Shown one piece after another: positions 1 to 10,274 of a DNA stretch of 64,000 bases. Source of the stretch: Candidatus Nanoarchaeia archaeon (GTDB lineage: Archaea; Nanobdellota; Nanobdellia; Woesearchaeales; SKIA01). Made by a program: the position numbers and the translations under genes. Under the pieces are notes generated by a model that was not told the origin of the DNA, made no database searches, and saw nothing but the letters and a program-made list of their open reading frames with translations. The stretch covers positions 1 to 64,000 of the forward strand of contig JANQNG010000065.1 of the NCBI GenBank assembly GCA_028279685.1. The letters are read 5' to 3'. Within the stretch, counting starts at the first letter, position 1, and each line of letters begins with the position of its first letter.

Positions 1-145
1 TCTGCGCAAAACTTTTTGCAGGAAACCAACTAAACAACGCAAACATACCAGCACCAAGCAAAGCATCCTTCCACTTAGCACCTCTTTTAATCTTCTCACA
101 ACTAGGTTTCCTCCAATTCCTAACTAAACTGCAAATACCTCCCAT
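1..145 (-). CDS. Partial secreted or membrane protein, N-terminal part
   Basis: Open frame on the minus strand that runs off the left edge. Two further ATGs lie upstream at 169 and 166. I chose the ATG at 145 because a TATA-like stretch (TTTATATA, around 170-178) is about 28 nt ahead of it, which fits a leaderless archaeal transcript; that box would abut the ATG at 169. The 48 visible residues have a basic N-terminal part (RNWRKPSCEKIKRG) followed by a hydrophobic stretch ending in PAKSFAQ, which looks like a signal peptide or first membrane segment. No family is recognised. Confidence 0.45.
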   Translation of the reverse strand, partial: MGGICSLVRNWRKPSCEKIKRGAKWKDALLGAGMFALFSWFPAKSFAQ

Positions 146-277
146 ACCACTAATACACACATCCATCATATATAAATCTTTCGATTTGTAACTACGCAAA
201 AGTAATAATGAATTAATATTTTCCATACAGAAATAAAATAATTTGATCTAGCAGACTTATTTTAAAGAATTAGAAAA

Positions 278-3200
278 TCAATTGATACAGACACCTGCTT
301 GGCAATTATAGCCTTCTGCACACTGATCATTGTTAATACAAGATTCGTAACAATCAAGCTGTCCTGCATTATCATATGCTGCATAACCATTACAATCAAT
401 ATAACTACAAAGATCAGTACAATAACCTCCATCAAAAAGAAATCCATATGTTACGCCATAATCTACTAGCTCTTTTTGGTCACATTCAATATCTGCAGAG
501 CAACTACCGTCTGCAGACCATTTGCAGTAATATGCTCTGTCAACCGCTTGTCCATCAATACATTCATCTGCAAAATAATCCTGACCATCACTGCAAACAA
601 TAGGAAATGTCAGTTCATTGCGCTGTTTATCATGACATTGCGGAATTGTAGAACAGGTATTTCCATCATAGAAATATCGAGGACCTCTGTCTTCAACAAC
701 ACAATCATCAACACATCTATCTTCGAACCAATCTTCACCAAAAATATTGCATGTTCCTAATCGATATCCTTCACCTGTTAATGCATCTGCAGGAACGTTA
801 TTGCACACAGCATTATTTCCTGTTGCATACGCACAAACACAATCATCCCTGTCCGCAAACTGACAACTACCACTGTAACATTTGCCAAAGCAATCATACA
901 CACCAGAGCCATCATTCCAACCAGTATTGTCTATTGATGACTGCCTTTCAAGACCGCAGTAACCATTAGCAACAAGATCATTTTCATCAGGATCCTCTCC
1001 TGTGTCTCTTAATGCACGCAAACTAAATTGTTCTTCGAATGTCACTCCTTGGCCATATGCAATGCAAGCTCCTGCAGTTCCTCTAATAGCATTGTCATTT
1101 GGGCCTTGACATCCTGCAATTTGTCCATCATCATAATCATCATCTGAACAAGCAGCTTCCACCATCCAGAGTTGTTCTGCATCTCCTCCGCACACATTTC
1201 CTCTATCGCCATCACAGTATCTTTCGAAGGTTCTCTTAAAAATATCATTCAATGAATCCCATTCATTATCTCCAGGAGTAGTTATGATATTATCATTATC
1301 TTCAAAAATAATGCCGATGTTGAGAAAGTTAAAATTTGTTCTGAATTTATTCAGCTCAGCCTCTTCTCTGAATGCAATCCATCCACCATATTCCTCATAG
1401 AGAAAACAACGTTCTGCTTGTCCATAAGGAGTTCCCCAATCCAAACCTATAGGTTCGGGAGAATCACCTATACAACAAAGATGATTTGCATCGAAAGGAT
1501 CAACAACAACCACATAATTTTCATCTAATCCATGATAATCATTACTATTAAGTTCGTGATAAGGATAAGGAAACGTATCTTCATTTCTATGAGGTAAACA
1601 TTGATATACTTCAACACCGAGGAGAAAAGGAGGACCCCATGTACCTTCTACTCTAGCAGAAACTTGTACGGTGTGCGTTGGATCATTATCATTGTATACC
1701 TTAAAATGATCATCAGGTATGGTTGTAATGTCTATTTCTGAAGGAGGAAGTTGCAGTGTTGGATCAGCAGGAGGTCTTTCAAATCCGGGAGAGCTAAAGA
1801 TTCCTTCTTCGAGAAGATCAATATATCTGTATTTCTCTATGTTAGGAAAAATGCAAATAGTGGAGCTAGGATCAACATAATAAAGGTCTTCAATAGAAGC
1901 ATATAGGTTATCAATATCTTCGTAGTTGTTATATCCTACGGCAATAACTTCGCAGACATCTGAGATAAATACTTTTACATCTTGATAATCATACAATCCT
2001 TCTGGATCACTTGTAATAACTCTTATTTCGTGATAGCCCATATCGAAATTTGTTGTGTAGATTGTTGATGCTCCATCGTGCCTATCCCAATTCAGAGGAT
2101 TCTCATTTTCATCTTCCATCCAAGCTTTGTAATCAGGTTGGGGAACATCTTCATCTGCAGGCATATCAGGATCATACGTTATCAACGAAGGATTAAAAGG
2201 AGGAACAGTCACATATCTGTACATGTATTTCTCAGGGTTGCTTCTGCAATCAGGTGTTGCTGTTGCTCCTCCGTCTAGACAAGAAACGTCTGCTTCAATC
2301 TGATCAACACAATTATTATCGAGGCAAATTTTTTCAAGATAATCCTGATGCCATCCTTGATATTCATATTCTGTAATTAATTCATCAGGATCAACACCTA
2401 ACGGAGTAATAATAATAGGTTCTCCTGCGACACGAACAATATCGTATTTCGCACCTCCTTGTTCATTGATGTAATCAAGTACGGGAATTCTATTGCGCAT
2501 TGCGAAGAAAAAAGTAAATGGTCTTCCATCAATCAATGAACGATTGTCTTTAATTTTAATAATATCATCAGCTCTGTTTCTGGACGGAATACACGGACAG
2601 ATATCATCGTCCTCGCAACTGATGCAAGCATTCGGTATTCTCTCTATGGAAAATCCTTCCTGGAAACGAAGTGATTCGAGACCCGCTTCAATAAAATCCT
2701 TGTTGATATCTCTTGATTCTTCAGTAATCATATCCTGTGCAAGACGATAAACTTCTTTTAGTCGAGTACTGAATTCTTTTGTGAAAGTGTGGAACAACAA
2801 CATAGGAGTTCTTTCACTTATAGTTACATTAAAAGGATAGGTAATATTCACAGAGAATCCTCCATCACTCATAATGACGTTAGCAGAAACACTTTCTTCA
2901 GATGTTTCAATAAGATTTCCTTGATTATCTCTGAATGCTTGAAATCCTCCTCGAGTACATTGGATCATCTTAAGGCGTATGTATTCATTCATCATACTTT
3001 CTATAGTTTTTTCACCATCAACAGTACTGTACGATCGGGGACCGCAAGGCGATTGATATTGTTGATCCACTTCACCTTGCCTATTTACGCCTTCTTTATC
3101 ACAAAGTTTTGTAAGATTATAATAACCTACTGGTCCTGAAACAGGATCTCTACAGTTTCCATAATTCTCAAATACATATTGCATTCGCAAGTTTGCTAAT

Positions 3201-3709
3201 GAGATTGCTTCATAAGGATATGCTGGAATAGGAAAGTCAACACAATGTACTCTGTTTCCATCTTCAAGCGTATGCTGGTTTTGTTGTTGTTCAATACCGT
3301 AAGAAATATTGTATGTTATGTTGTTCTCTTTTAACGGAAGAAAATTCGGCTCTTCAGTATTGAGATGTTGAAAATGTAATTTGCATATTGCTACATACTC
3401 TTCTCCACAATCATTGCCTTGAAGAATTTCCTCTGCCGAACAAGTATTTGTGGTGCATGCTTCATGATCATAAATTACTCCTCCATTATTGCCAATTCTC
3501 TCAAGCGCATCATAGGTTATTCTGTCAATGCAGCTCTCCACATACCTTTGGATTGCTCCTTGCTGAACATAGTCAGAAATTAACGCTTCTGCCTGAGCCT
3601 GAAGCTTCGTCTCTTGGAAGGTTGCTGCCAGGCCAATCATCATCACGAAAATTATGACAACAACAATGCCTACAATTAGTAATAGCGATAATTGACCTCT
3701 TTTTCCCAT
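278..3709 (-). CDS. Giant secreted Cys-rich protein with type-IV-pilin-like N terminus
   Basis: 1143 residues. It opens with MGKRGQLSLLLIVGIVVV, a short basic stretch followed by one long hydrophobic helix, as in archaeal pilin-like (class III) signal segments. Such N termini head many large exported proteins in Woesearchaeota-type genomes. Residues 45-70 carry a VESCI...A..IG..GG pattern common in that protein class. The remainder is acidic and rich in Cys, Asn and Tyr. The last ~250 residues hold many closely spaced Cys, ending with a CxxxxxCxxGYxCxxGxC module, which suggests a disulfide-stabilised extracellular domain. A minus-strand TATA box (about 3733-3742) sits ~28 nt ahead of the ATG, and an ATTATTTTCTATATRGAA element lies ~37 bp further upstream. 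It starts a run of exported Cys-rich genes. The molecular role is unknown. Confidence 0.8.
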   Translation of the reverse strand: MGKRGQLSLLLIVGIVVVIIFVMMIGLAATFQETKLQAQAEALISDYVQQGAIQRYVESCIDRITYDALERIGNNGGVIYDHEACTTNTCSAEEILQGNDCGEEYVAICKLHFQHLNTEEPNFLPLKENNITYNISYGIEQQQNQHTLEDGNRVHCVDFPIPAYPYEAISLANLRMQYVFENYGNCRDPVSGPVGYYNLTKLCDKEGVNRQGEVDQQYQSPCGPRSYSTVDGEKTIESMMNEYIRLKMIQCTRGGFQAFRDNQGNLIETSEESVSANVIMSDGGFSVNITYPFNVTISERTPMLLFHTFTKEFSTRLKEVYRLAQDMITEESRDINKDFIEAGLESLRFQEGFSIERIPNACISCEDDDICPCIPSRNRADDIIKIKDNRSLIDGRPFTFFFAMRNRIPVLDYINEQGGAKYDIVRVAGEPIIITPLGVDPDELITEYEYQGWHQDYLEKICLDNNCVDQIEADVSCLDGGATATPDCRSNPEKYMYRYVTVPPFNPSLITYDPDMPADEDVPQPDYKAWMEDENENPLNWDRHDGASTIYTTNFDMGYHEIRVITSDPEGLYDYQDVKVFISDVCEVIAVGYNNYEDIDNLYASIEDLYYVDPSSTICIFPNIEKYRYIDLLEEGIFSSPGFERPPADPTLQLPPSEIDITTIPDDHFKVYNDNDPTHTVQVSARVEGTWGPPFLLGVEVYQCLPHRNEDTFPYPYHELNSNDYHGLDENYVVVVDPFDANHLCCIGDSPEPIGLDWGTPYGQAERCFLYEEYGGWIAFREEAELNKFRTNFNFLNIGIIFEDNDNIITTPGDNEWDSLNDIFKRTFERYCDGDRGNVCGGDAEQLWMVEAACSDDDYDDGQIAGCQGPNDNAIRGTAGACIAYGQGVTFEEQFSLRALRDTGEDPDENDLVANGYCGLERQSSIDNTGWNDGSGVYDCFGKCYSGSCQFADRDDCVCAYATGNNAVCNNVPADALTGEGYRLGTCNIFGEDWFEDRCVDDCVVEDRGPRYFYDGNTCSTIPQCHDKQRNELTFPIVCSDGQDYFADECIDGQAVDRAYYCKWSADGSCSADIECDQKELVDYGVTYGFLFDGGYCTDLCSYIDCNGYAAYDNAGQLDCYESCINNDQCAEGYNCQAGVCIN

Positions 3710-3762
3710 TGAGCATAAAGGTGAGAAACGGTTTTATATAGTTTGCGAGGAAAAGAAAGAAC

Positions 3763-3780
3763 ATTATTTTCTATATAGAA
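3763..3780 (+). promoter_or_regulatory. ATTATTTTCTATATRGAA element, copy 1
   Basis: Sequence reads ATTATTTTCTATATAGAA and contains the 12-bp palindrome TTCTATATAGAA (3769-3780). Its centre is ~37 bp upstream of the TATA box and ~65 nt upstream of the start codon of the minus-strand pilin-like giant gene. The asymmetric flank ATTATT points away from that gene. The same element recurs at 26.18, 31.89, 34.26, 42.63 and 61.61 kb. Confidence 0.65.
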
Positions 3781-3860
3781 TTAATAAAATCACCACATAG
3801 ATTTAAATACCCTTCCTATATTCTTCTCTTATTAAATTACTACAAAACAATGGTGATAAA

Positions 3861-4166
3861 ATGGAATATTATGTATCAATGGAAAATCGAATTGGACAAG
3901 TTAGTATTACAACGTTTGACTCGAAAGAAGCATTTGATGAATTCTATGTGGGAAGAATGAGGGGCGGCACAAACGATCTGATAAAAAACGTCTATCCTAT
4001 CATTCATTATCAAGGAACTGATGAAGCTAAATGTGACAAAATCACAGAAAGAAAATTTAGAGAATGGCATAGTAACCCCTCTGCGGCACACATACAATTT
4101 TTGGCAGAGAATGGTGAACTCGAAGCAGCTATAGAACTACATGAGAAAACAAAAGTTAAGAGATGA
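3861..4166 (+). CDS. Hypothetical 101-aa protein
   Basis: A small, probably soluble protein with no signal peptide or membrane segment. The start is supported by a Shine-Dalgarno-like GGTGAT just upstream and by a TATA-like TTTAAATA about 55 nt ahead. An ATG 11 nt upstream is in another frame. The sequence has a mixed alpha/beta look, with an N-terminal beta-rich part (MEYYVSMENRIGQVSITTF) and a C-terminal helix ending in EKTKVKR. It converges on the Memo-family gene, leaving 19 nt between stops. No family recognised; it is called real because of start signals, codon use and a clean intergenic context. Confidence 0.65.
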   Translation: MEYYVSMENRIGQVSITTFDSKEAFDEFYVGRMRGGTNDLIKNVYPIIHYQGTDEAKCDKITERKFREWHSNPSAAHIQFLAENGELEAAIELHEKTKVKR

Positions 4167-4185
4167 CTGATTTCCGATCAGCAAT

Positions 4186-5100
4186 TCACCAAAAAACGAT
4201 ACTTGCATAACTCACACTGTTCTTTTCATCTCCTGTAATCTCAGCAGAAGTATAGTAGTTCTCTAAAGTGACTTTGCCTTTTTTCAAGATATTCAGCAAT
4301 AAGCAAACAGGCATTGCTCCGCAGATAGTAGCATGATGTTCTTTAACATAATTGACAAATCCAACATCATTATACTCCTCGATGAACTTTATCGCTTTTC
4401 TATCAAAGTCATGGATCTTTTGCTGAACATCAGTATTGAAAGGAATGTAATTAAATGCAGGACCATGATGGGTAAAATCAGAACTCACAATATAGATTGC
4501 TTTCTTATTCTGTTCCATCAATGTTTCTTCAATATCCAACGCAACTTTTTGAAAATTGATATCTTCTGAGACAAGCACAGGAAGTATCTTAAGTAACTTT
4601 TCATCTTCTTTCTTCTTTCTTTCTTTCTTTGCAATTTCTTCAGCACTTGTTATTTTATGTTTGATTTTTTCTCTGAGAGAAAATTGAAGAAAAGGAATTT
4701 GCACCTCTAAAGAATGTTCATACTCGTGGATATCATTATTCTCCTCTATGTTTCCCTTTTTTATGATCCCTTCAGCAAGCTCTCTATCGGTAAGACAAGG
4801 CCCGAACGGTGATTTGTAGCTCGTCGTGGCAATGCCTGACTTCATTGATTGATGCGATGGTGCAAGAATAACATAAACATCCGCCAAAGGAGATTCTGCT
4901 AACGCACGATATCCCCACGCAGCACATTGCCCTGAATATTGATATCCTGCATGAGGTACAATTATTGCTTTGATGCTGTGGTGTTCTTTTCCTGGCAACG
5001 ATCCGGGACCGTGTTCTCCTTCGAAACATTCTTTGATTTGTTTCATCAATTGTTCAGGTATATCTTTGTAGAATTTTCCTGCATAAAACGGTTGTCTCAT
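4186..5100 (-). CDS. MEMO family protein (AmmeMemoRadiSam protein B)
   Basis: 304 residues from the ATG at 5100. Family hallmarks in order: MRQPFYAGKFY at the N terminus, GPGSLPG, VPHAGYQYSG, LAPSHQ, SSDFTHHG, and a late Cys in ATICGAMP. In the MEMO family the conserved His, His and Cys line a putative metal site related to class III extradiol dioxygenases, and all three are present. In archaea and bacteria the gene often sits beside AMMECR1 and a radical SAM gene; neither is in this window. An upstream in-frame extension of 18 codons exists but is rejected: the family starts at MRQP, and a TATA-like ATTTATTA lies ~28 nt ahead of this ATG. Biological role not established. Confidence 0.9.
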   Translation of the reverse strand: MRQPFYAGKFYKDIPEQLMKQIKECFEGEHGPGSLPGKEHHSIKAIIVPHAGYQYSGQCAAWGYRALAESPLADVYVILAPSHQSMKSGIATTSYKSPFGPCLTDRELAEGIIKKGNIEENNDIHEYEHSLEVQIPFLQFSLREKIKHKITSAEEIAKKERKKKEDEKLLKILPVLVSEDINFQKVALDIEETLMEQNKKAIYIVSSDFTHHGPAFNYIPFNTDVQQKIHDFDRKAIKFIEEYNDVGFVNYVKEHHATICGAMPVCLLLNILKKGKVTLENYYTSAEITGDEKNSVSYASIVFW

Positions 5101-5147
5101 AGAAGCATTGAAAGATGCCGAATTAATAAATATTGTGGTCTTTAGTG

Positions 5148-5250
5148 ATAGCAATGCCTCCCAGCGAAGTACTTGATTAACTTATTGATTTGGTATAATC
5201 GCTGATTTCTTATCGGATTGTGTGTGTGACACGAAGCGAGGCATTGCTAT
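5148..5250. repeat. ~100-bp inverted-repeat element, copy A
   Basis: Perfect 13-bp terminal arms: ATAGCAATGCCTC (5148-5160) and its complement (5238-5250). Inside the left arm is CCAGCGAAG and inside the right arm CGAAGC. The same asymmetric inner ends appear in copies B and C although the arm sequences differ. Total length is 103 bp and there is no open frame. It lies directly upstream of the Memo-family gene. Confidence 0.7.
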
Positions 5251-5256
5251 TTCATT

Positions 5257-5277
5257 AGTAATGCCTCCCAGCGAAGG
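5257..5277. repeat. Orphan left end of the ~100-bp element
   Basis: TAATGCCTCCCAGCGAAG repeats the left end of copy A almost exactly (AATGCCTCCCAGCGAAG shared), but no matching right arm (GAGGCATTA) follows. Copy B begins 20 bp later. It is probably a truncated element, perhaps cut by the arrival of copy B. Confidence 0.5.
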
Positions 5278-5296
5278 TCGAAAAAATCCCTGCTTT

Positions 5297-5395
5297 GGCA
5301 CTACTGCGCTCCGTTCTTATGTATTCATCGCTATTCGAATCGAGTTCTGTCAGAAATCAATGCGCATTAAAATAACTACGCTGGGCAGTAGTGCC
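5297..5395. repeat. ~100-bp inverted-repeat element, copy B (reverse orientation)
   Basis: 11-bp perfect arms GGCACTACTGC (5297-5307) and GCAGTAGTGCC (5385-5395). The inner CCAGCG motif is next to the right arm here, so this copy is inverted relative to A and C. Its reverse complement shares the interior block CGATTCGAA and the end AACGGAGCGCAGTA with copy C (CGATTCGAA, AACGAAGCGCAGTA). It ends 18 bp before the stop of the 1597-aa gene. Confidence 0.7.
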
Positions 5396-5413
5396 AACAT
5401 TAGAATAAATAAC

Positions 5414-8400
5414 TTATTCAATCGCAAATCTCAGTTTTGCAGTAATGAAGTTCCAATCTAATCCCCTATATTCAACATGATAATAAGGAGAAGACCTTTC
5501 CCTGTATGCAGAAGCTTTTCTGATTGTTAACTCTCTAATGCCTTCTTCATTAGGCTCGCCATCATCAACACCACTCACAAACCAATCATAATTATCATTA
5601 TCATCATTTTGAATTTCTTGTTCGAAAAAATCCGTCAATGAAAATGATAGGTTGTGACTGATAAAAATCGCCTCTTGAATTACTTCATTATCAACCGTTT
5701 CGTCATATTTCTCTTCCAACGTTGCTTTAATAGTACGCTCACTGTTTTGATAGAAGTAGATACGATTGAACGCTTGTTCGAACTCAAAAAATCCTCTTGG
5801 TTCTTCTGGCTGTCCAAATCCAAAAAACTCTTTCATCCAATCCCAGAATTCTTCAAACCATGTTCCTCTTGGTGAGAAGGCACTATTATCACTTGCACCG
5901 AACGTCAAGAGCATTATATCTTTGTTGCTGTCAAAAGCAACCATCATATCATATTCTCCAAAGATATGTTCTCCACCATGAGCACATAATTTCATTTGTC
6001 GTCCTGCAAAAGGATGAGCTTCATCAAGTTGTTCAAAATCAATCACTTCATTATCGTCGCATATGGCAAATGCACAATCATCACCGCACTGTTGATCTCT
6101 GAATAGATCATGATTATTTATCAGCATATCATTTTCATTAAAAAGATTATTAACACCGTCAAATTCAAGTTCAGAAACCAGTCGATAAAGGAATCTCCCA
6201 ATATCATCGTTCAGATCATATTCAGCATTCAAAGAAGTTCCTAAAAGTACATATTCTTCGCCGTTCTTGCTATAGCGGAGTGCACAAATTGGATTATCTA
6301 CTTCCATAACAGGAGCTACATTAACAGAACCTTCATGCATAAATCCAGCAAGTCCTTCATCAGGATCATTCTTATATCCTGCTCCAGACATTTTTTCATC
6401 ACAAAAAATAGTGTATTCATCTATGTCTTCTAGTATGTTACCTTCTTCGGCGGAAACAAGATTCATCATATAGGTAGCAACTGCTTGTGTTCTTGAATTC
6501 CATTTTCCATTCACACAAATATAATCTCCTTCTCCCACTTCAGAGGTGAATCTATTTCTGTTAAGCTGATTTATTTCAACATCAACTAATGTGCCTTCAA
6601 GAACACACCCTCTTGTTACACTTGTTTGCCCTAGAGCATCACAGAAAGGAGCTATGCTACAAGTTTCATAATCAAGATCACAATAGTTTTCAGCAAGCGC
6701 TCCTTCACAACTCTCTCCACTCCAAGTACAGCCAAGAGCAATACACGCAGCACCACTATCTTCAAGATTGGATAAGCCTTCGCAAGAAGCTTCTACATTA
6801 TTCTCAACACATTCAAATCCAAGATCTCCAGGAGGCATATCATATCCTACCTCTAAAAAGCAATCTGTTGATCTCCCACAATAGCCAGAATACATAAACA
6901 TAGGATCATATTTGATTTCCGAAAATTTCCATGATGTGCTGTCTTCATCAGTAACACATCGGAATCCAGTATATTCATCTTTGACAGCATAATTTGTATG
7001 TACTGCAATATTATCCATTGTCTGCCTACAAAGATTTTCACAATCAAATGTATCTTCATCTAATGCTTCACATTGTTCAATACAATCATCAGCCATCAAA
7101 AATTCTTTCCATAATGGTCCTTTTTGTGAATTATCATACGCAGCAACATGTTCTTCTCCATTCCAGCAATAACCTTCAGGAACACAACCATACTCAACAA
7201 GATCATCAGTACCTGCTAATGATCTGTAAAATTCTTGATCTTCAACCAATGTTCCTGTTTTCTCAAAACTGATAGCATCAACATAGCCACTTCCAGAAAT
7301 TTTTACACGTAACGGAGTATTTACTTCGAAAAATATCTCTTCACCTTCACCATAAGCATCATCAGTTTCTATATCAATGACTTCAACAATCCCATCACCT
7401 TCATATTGCAACATATAATTTCCATCTTCAGGAATAACAACGTCTTGGTAGAGATAATCATCATCACCATGTATGTACAAACAAGGAGCATTATCACAAT
7501 CATCAGCTTCCGTGATAAAATACTCATTATTATAATCCCCTGAATAACTCCAATCTCTCACCAGAGAACACCCAAGTTCATCGACAAGATCAGAATACGC
7601 TAAAACAGTATTTCTACCAAATCCTCCTTCACAATAATCTTCGATAATACCATCACCATCAGTGTCTCCTGCTTGCACAACAGCAAGATGATTTTCCACA
7701 TCATCATCTCTATCTATTCCTCCTGCAGAGCACTGCTTCTCTACAGTCCATTCACTATTGACATCATCATAATATATTCTTATCGTGTAAGGAACTGGAA
7801 CTTCTGTTTCGTCATCAGTTCCTACATCTCTGATACGATAACAAGAATTGTCAGTTACTTTTCTTGTCTTTTTACAAGCATAGTCTGTTCTCAGGCATTT
7901 TCCTGTAGCAAATGTTTGTTCGTCATAGGTGTATGTTGCCCAGACATACTCTTGCGCTTCTGGCAAAAAGATTACTTCACCTTTATGATCAAACTTTCCA
8001 TTGACGACTAGATTTGATGGAGGCACTGTACCAAATGCTAATGCTCCTGTGAATGCATCATTGAACATTCCTGGTTCGCCATCTTCAGCATCATATATTC
8101 TCTCCCAAAAACCATTACTATCACAAAAATAATCACCAACAATTTCACAAGTATCTTGCTCTATAGGATTAACGGAATTAAATCTAGAAGGATCATCCAA
8201 ATCAACGCTTTGTTTATTACCTACTGCGCCACATGATTGGAATGTTCCTTCTGAAAAAAGCACTCTCTTATCATTTGAATCTAAAGTCATCTCAATAACT
8301 CTCTTTGAAGAAGGAACAAAGAATCCATTCCAGCATCCTCCTGTTAAATCTTCATAGTATTCTGCAAGCGTATCTGATTGTGCAGTAACACTGCCACAGC

Positions 8401-10207
8401 ATCTTGTGCCAGACCATTTAAAGCTCATCTGCGCATCACAAGCATACCAATACGGTCCTGCTTCTTCTAATGCAGGCACCGTTGAAATACTATTCAATTT
8501 AGGGTTCAAAGTATCGACCCATGTTCTAAATACGCCAGAACAATATCTCGTTGCATAATCCGATGTTGTCGTCCAAGAATCTCTCAATGCAAAATTATCA
8601 AAGTAAACAATATCAGATTCAGCATTCGCGCCAGCATCACCATCATAACTGAATTTTATTTTAGTGATCAATGAACGATCACCAAGACCAGCATCAGAAT
8701 CATCCTCGGAACCATCATTATTCAGATCGATAACAAAGTGATGGAAATATCTTGGAACCTGTCCTGTTGTTGACAGTTCATAAAGACTATCGCGAGAACG
8801 CTCCCAAATAACATCATTTCCTGAAAAGATCTCCATCTTCGTCGGTCGAGGAGGATCATCACGTTGAAGACTTGTATCATATTCGAATGCCATATCAAAC
8901 TCAAGATAATTATAGTCAGACCAATCATTAATTGGGAAGTTCGAGAATTCTTTAGAAGTATGATCGTTCGCTATTCTCCAATAACGGATGCGGTCTCCAT
9001 AGCCTGCACCTTCACTTGGATCAAGCAGCTTATCAAAACTCAAAATAGTATGCAGTGCAGAACCTGTTGAAAAAATATTTCCTGCATCGTAAACATCTGG
9101 TGATATTGGATTGTATATGTAAGATCTTTTATTATCGCATGCATCTTCATAACAGCATTCTGCAAACAATGCATGCTCCTGTTCTCTATGGCAGATGAAT
9201 GCATTGCTCTGATCAATTTGTGGAATACGTTCTTCGTTAAATCCATATCCTCCAAGACAGCAAATTTCATCATTCTCTTGCCCTTCAAAATCTCTGAATG
9301 CAAGACCTAATCCTTCACCTCTACAATAGATGCCTTCTTCGTTAGGAATGATATCAAAAGAATCGAATCCATGGAATGATGCAAGCTCTTCACAAGTCAA
9401 TCCTGTAATCGGTTCACAAGTACCTTGACAGCAGAAGCTATTCTCAGGAGGAGATTCATCATTCGTGATGGCAACTACGAGACCATCACACAACTGTTCT
9501 CCTTCTTCACACCATGTTCCTCCTAGATCATTATCAGGATTGTCATCTTCATCAGTGCAAGGAAGATTAGGATCACCATACTCCCACCAAGGATTTTGTC
9601 CAAGCCAAAAGAAATCTTTCTTTGCAGCCCAGCCATCTCCATCTCCTCCCTCTTCATCAGGCGTTTCACCATGACCAAATTCAGTTCCTAGATTTTCTCC
9701 CCAATAACATTGAGGGCATGTCGCTGGAGACGCTTCTTCTCTACAAGGCCTAAAAAAATCTTTTCTTCCAGTATCAGGAGGAGTTATGCAACAGCCAATA
9801 AATTCTTCCTCTTTGTACGTTCCATCAAGATTAAACATCTGATCAGGATCGTTTCCTGCCTCTCCATTACAATCAGGCCTGAATTCAAAATTCGAAAACC
9901 CATTAACCTCAATATAGAATTCTTCATCATAAGCATATCCTTCAGGTAAAGGACAAGCACACATACCTAACTTATTTGCAGCAGCAGGCAGCACCTGGAG
10001 ATTCTCAAGATAATTATCATCAGGATCTCCATAGTTACTTCGTTCCATTTCACCTAACGTTGGAGCATGCATTGTTTCGTCTGGATCATCTCCATATGCA
10101 TCACAAATAAACCACTCTTCTGAATTAGAAACAACATCCCATGCTGCAGATACAAATGAAGCTAGAAAAATGAACAATAACGCGGTAACAATTACCTTCC
10201 TCACCAC
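5414..10207 (-). CDS. Giant secreted Cys-rich protein, 1597 aa
   Basis: Typical signal peptide (MVRKVIVTALLFIFLASFVSAA) with likely cleavage after VSAA. The mature protein is strongly acidic and Cys-rich, with repeated CC and CxxC pairs (for example CCQGTC, CCLGGYG, CCYEDAC), so disulfide-bonded surface modules are likely. Between roughly residues 375 and 550 a stretch without Cys, ending in IVYFDNFALRDSW, has the look of a carbohydrate-binding-type beta-sandwich. A second such segment is near residues 905-1000 (YLYQDVVIPEDGNYMLQY...VDAISFEK). The C terminus after ~1450 lacks Cys and is rich in charged residues. There is no recognisable catalytic motif and no C-terminal membrane anchor. It lies between two Cys-rich exported genes, with ~100-bp repeat elements at both ends. 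Probably a cell-surface or matrix protein; function unknown. Confidence 0.8.
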   Translation of the reverse strand: MVRKVIVTALLFIFLASFVSAAWDVVSNSEEWFICDAYGDDPDETMHAPTLGEMERSNYGDPDDNYLENLQVLPAAANKLGMCACPLPEGYAYDEEFYIEVNGFSNFEFRPDCNGEAGNDPDQMFNLDGTYKEEEFIGCCITPPDTGRKDFFRPCREEASPATCPQCYWGENLGTEFGHGETPDEEGGDGDGWAAKKDFFWLGQNPWWEYGDPNLPCTDEDDNPDNDLGGTWCEEGEQLCDGLVVAITNDESPPENSFCCQGTCEPITGLTCEELASFHGFDSFDIIPNEEGIYCRGEGLGLAFRDFEGQENDEICCLGGYGFNEERIPQIDQSNAFICHREQEHALFAECCYEDACDNKRSYIYNPISPDVYDAGNIFSTGSALHTILSFDKLLDPSEGAGYGDRIRYWRIANDHTSKEFSNFPINDWSDYNYLEFDMAFEYDTSLQRDDPPRPTKMEIFSGNDVIWERSRDSLYELSTTGQVPRYFHHFVIDLNNDGSEDDSDAGLGDRSLITKIKFSYDGDAGANAESDIVYFDNFALRDSWTTTSDYATRYCSGVFRTWVDTLNPKLNSISTVPALEEAGPYWYACDAQMSFKWSGTRCCGSVTAQSDTLAEYYEDLTGGCWNGFFVPSSKRVIEMTLDSNDKRVLFSEGTFQSCGAVGNKQSVDLDDPSRFNSVNPIEQDTCEIVGDYFCDSNGFWERIYDAEDGEPGMFNDAFTGALAFGTVPPSNLVVNGKFDHKGEVIFLPEAQEYVWATYTYDEQTFATGKCLRTDYACKKTRKVTDNSCYRIRDVGTDDETEVPVPYTIRIYYDDVNSEWTVEKQCSAGGIDRDDDVENHLAVVQAGDTDGDGIIEDYCEGGFGRNTVLAYSDLVDELGCSLVRDWSYSGDYNNEYFITEADDCDNAPCLYIHGDDDYLYQDVVIPEDGNYMLQYEGDGIVEVIDIETDDAYGEGEEIFFEVNTPLRVKISGSGYVDAISFEKTGTLVEDQEFYRSLAGTDDLVEYGCVPEGYCWNGEEHVAAYDNSQKGPLWKEFLMADDCIEQCEALDEDTFDCENLCRQTMDNIAVHTNYAVKDEYTGFRCVTDEDSTSWKFSEIKYDPMFMYSGYCGRSTDCFLEVGYDMPPGDLGFECVENNVEASCEGLSNLEDSGAACIALGCTWSGESCEGALAENYCDLDYETCSIAPFCDALGQTSVTRGCVLEGTLVDVEINQLNRNRFTSEVGEGDYICVNGKWNSRTQAVATYMMNLVSAEEGNILEDIDEYTIFCDEKMSGAGYKNDPDEGLAGFMHEGSVNVAPVMEVDNPICALRYSKNGEEYVLLGTSLNAEYDLNDDIGRFLYRLVSELEFDGVNNLFNENDMLINNHDLFRDQQCGDDCAFAICDDNEVIDFEQLDEAHPFAGRQMKLCAHGGEHIFGEYDMMVAFDSNKDIMLLTFGASDNSAFSPRGTWFEEFWDWMKEFFGFGQPEEPRGFFEFEQAFNRIYFYQNSERTIKATLEEKYDETVDNEVIQEAIFISHNLSFSLTDFFEQEIQNDDNDNYDWFVSGVDDGEPNEEGIRELTIRKASAYRERSSPYYHVEYRGLDWNFITAKLRFAIE

Positions 10208-10274
10208 TTTTCCCTCTTTCTCATCTTATCACATCATTGATTTATAAATATTCCCTCTGATACTCATTCTTGCC

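Noticed and set aside
5320-5350. GATTCGAA-like strings in the ~100-bp elements, resembling a tRNA T-loop
   Set aside because: No acceptor stem, anticodon arm or CCA-side pairing around them; they belong to the repeat family.
9465-9949. Ser/Pro- and Arg-rich plus-strand frames
   Set aside because: They are antisense shadows of the 1597-aa gene, whose signal peptide, length and composition are convincing.
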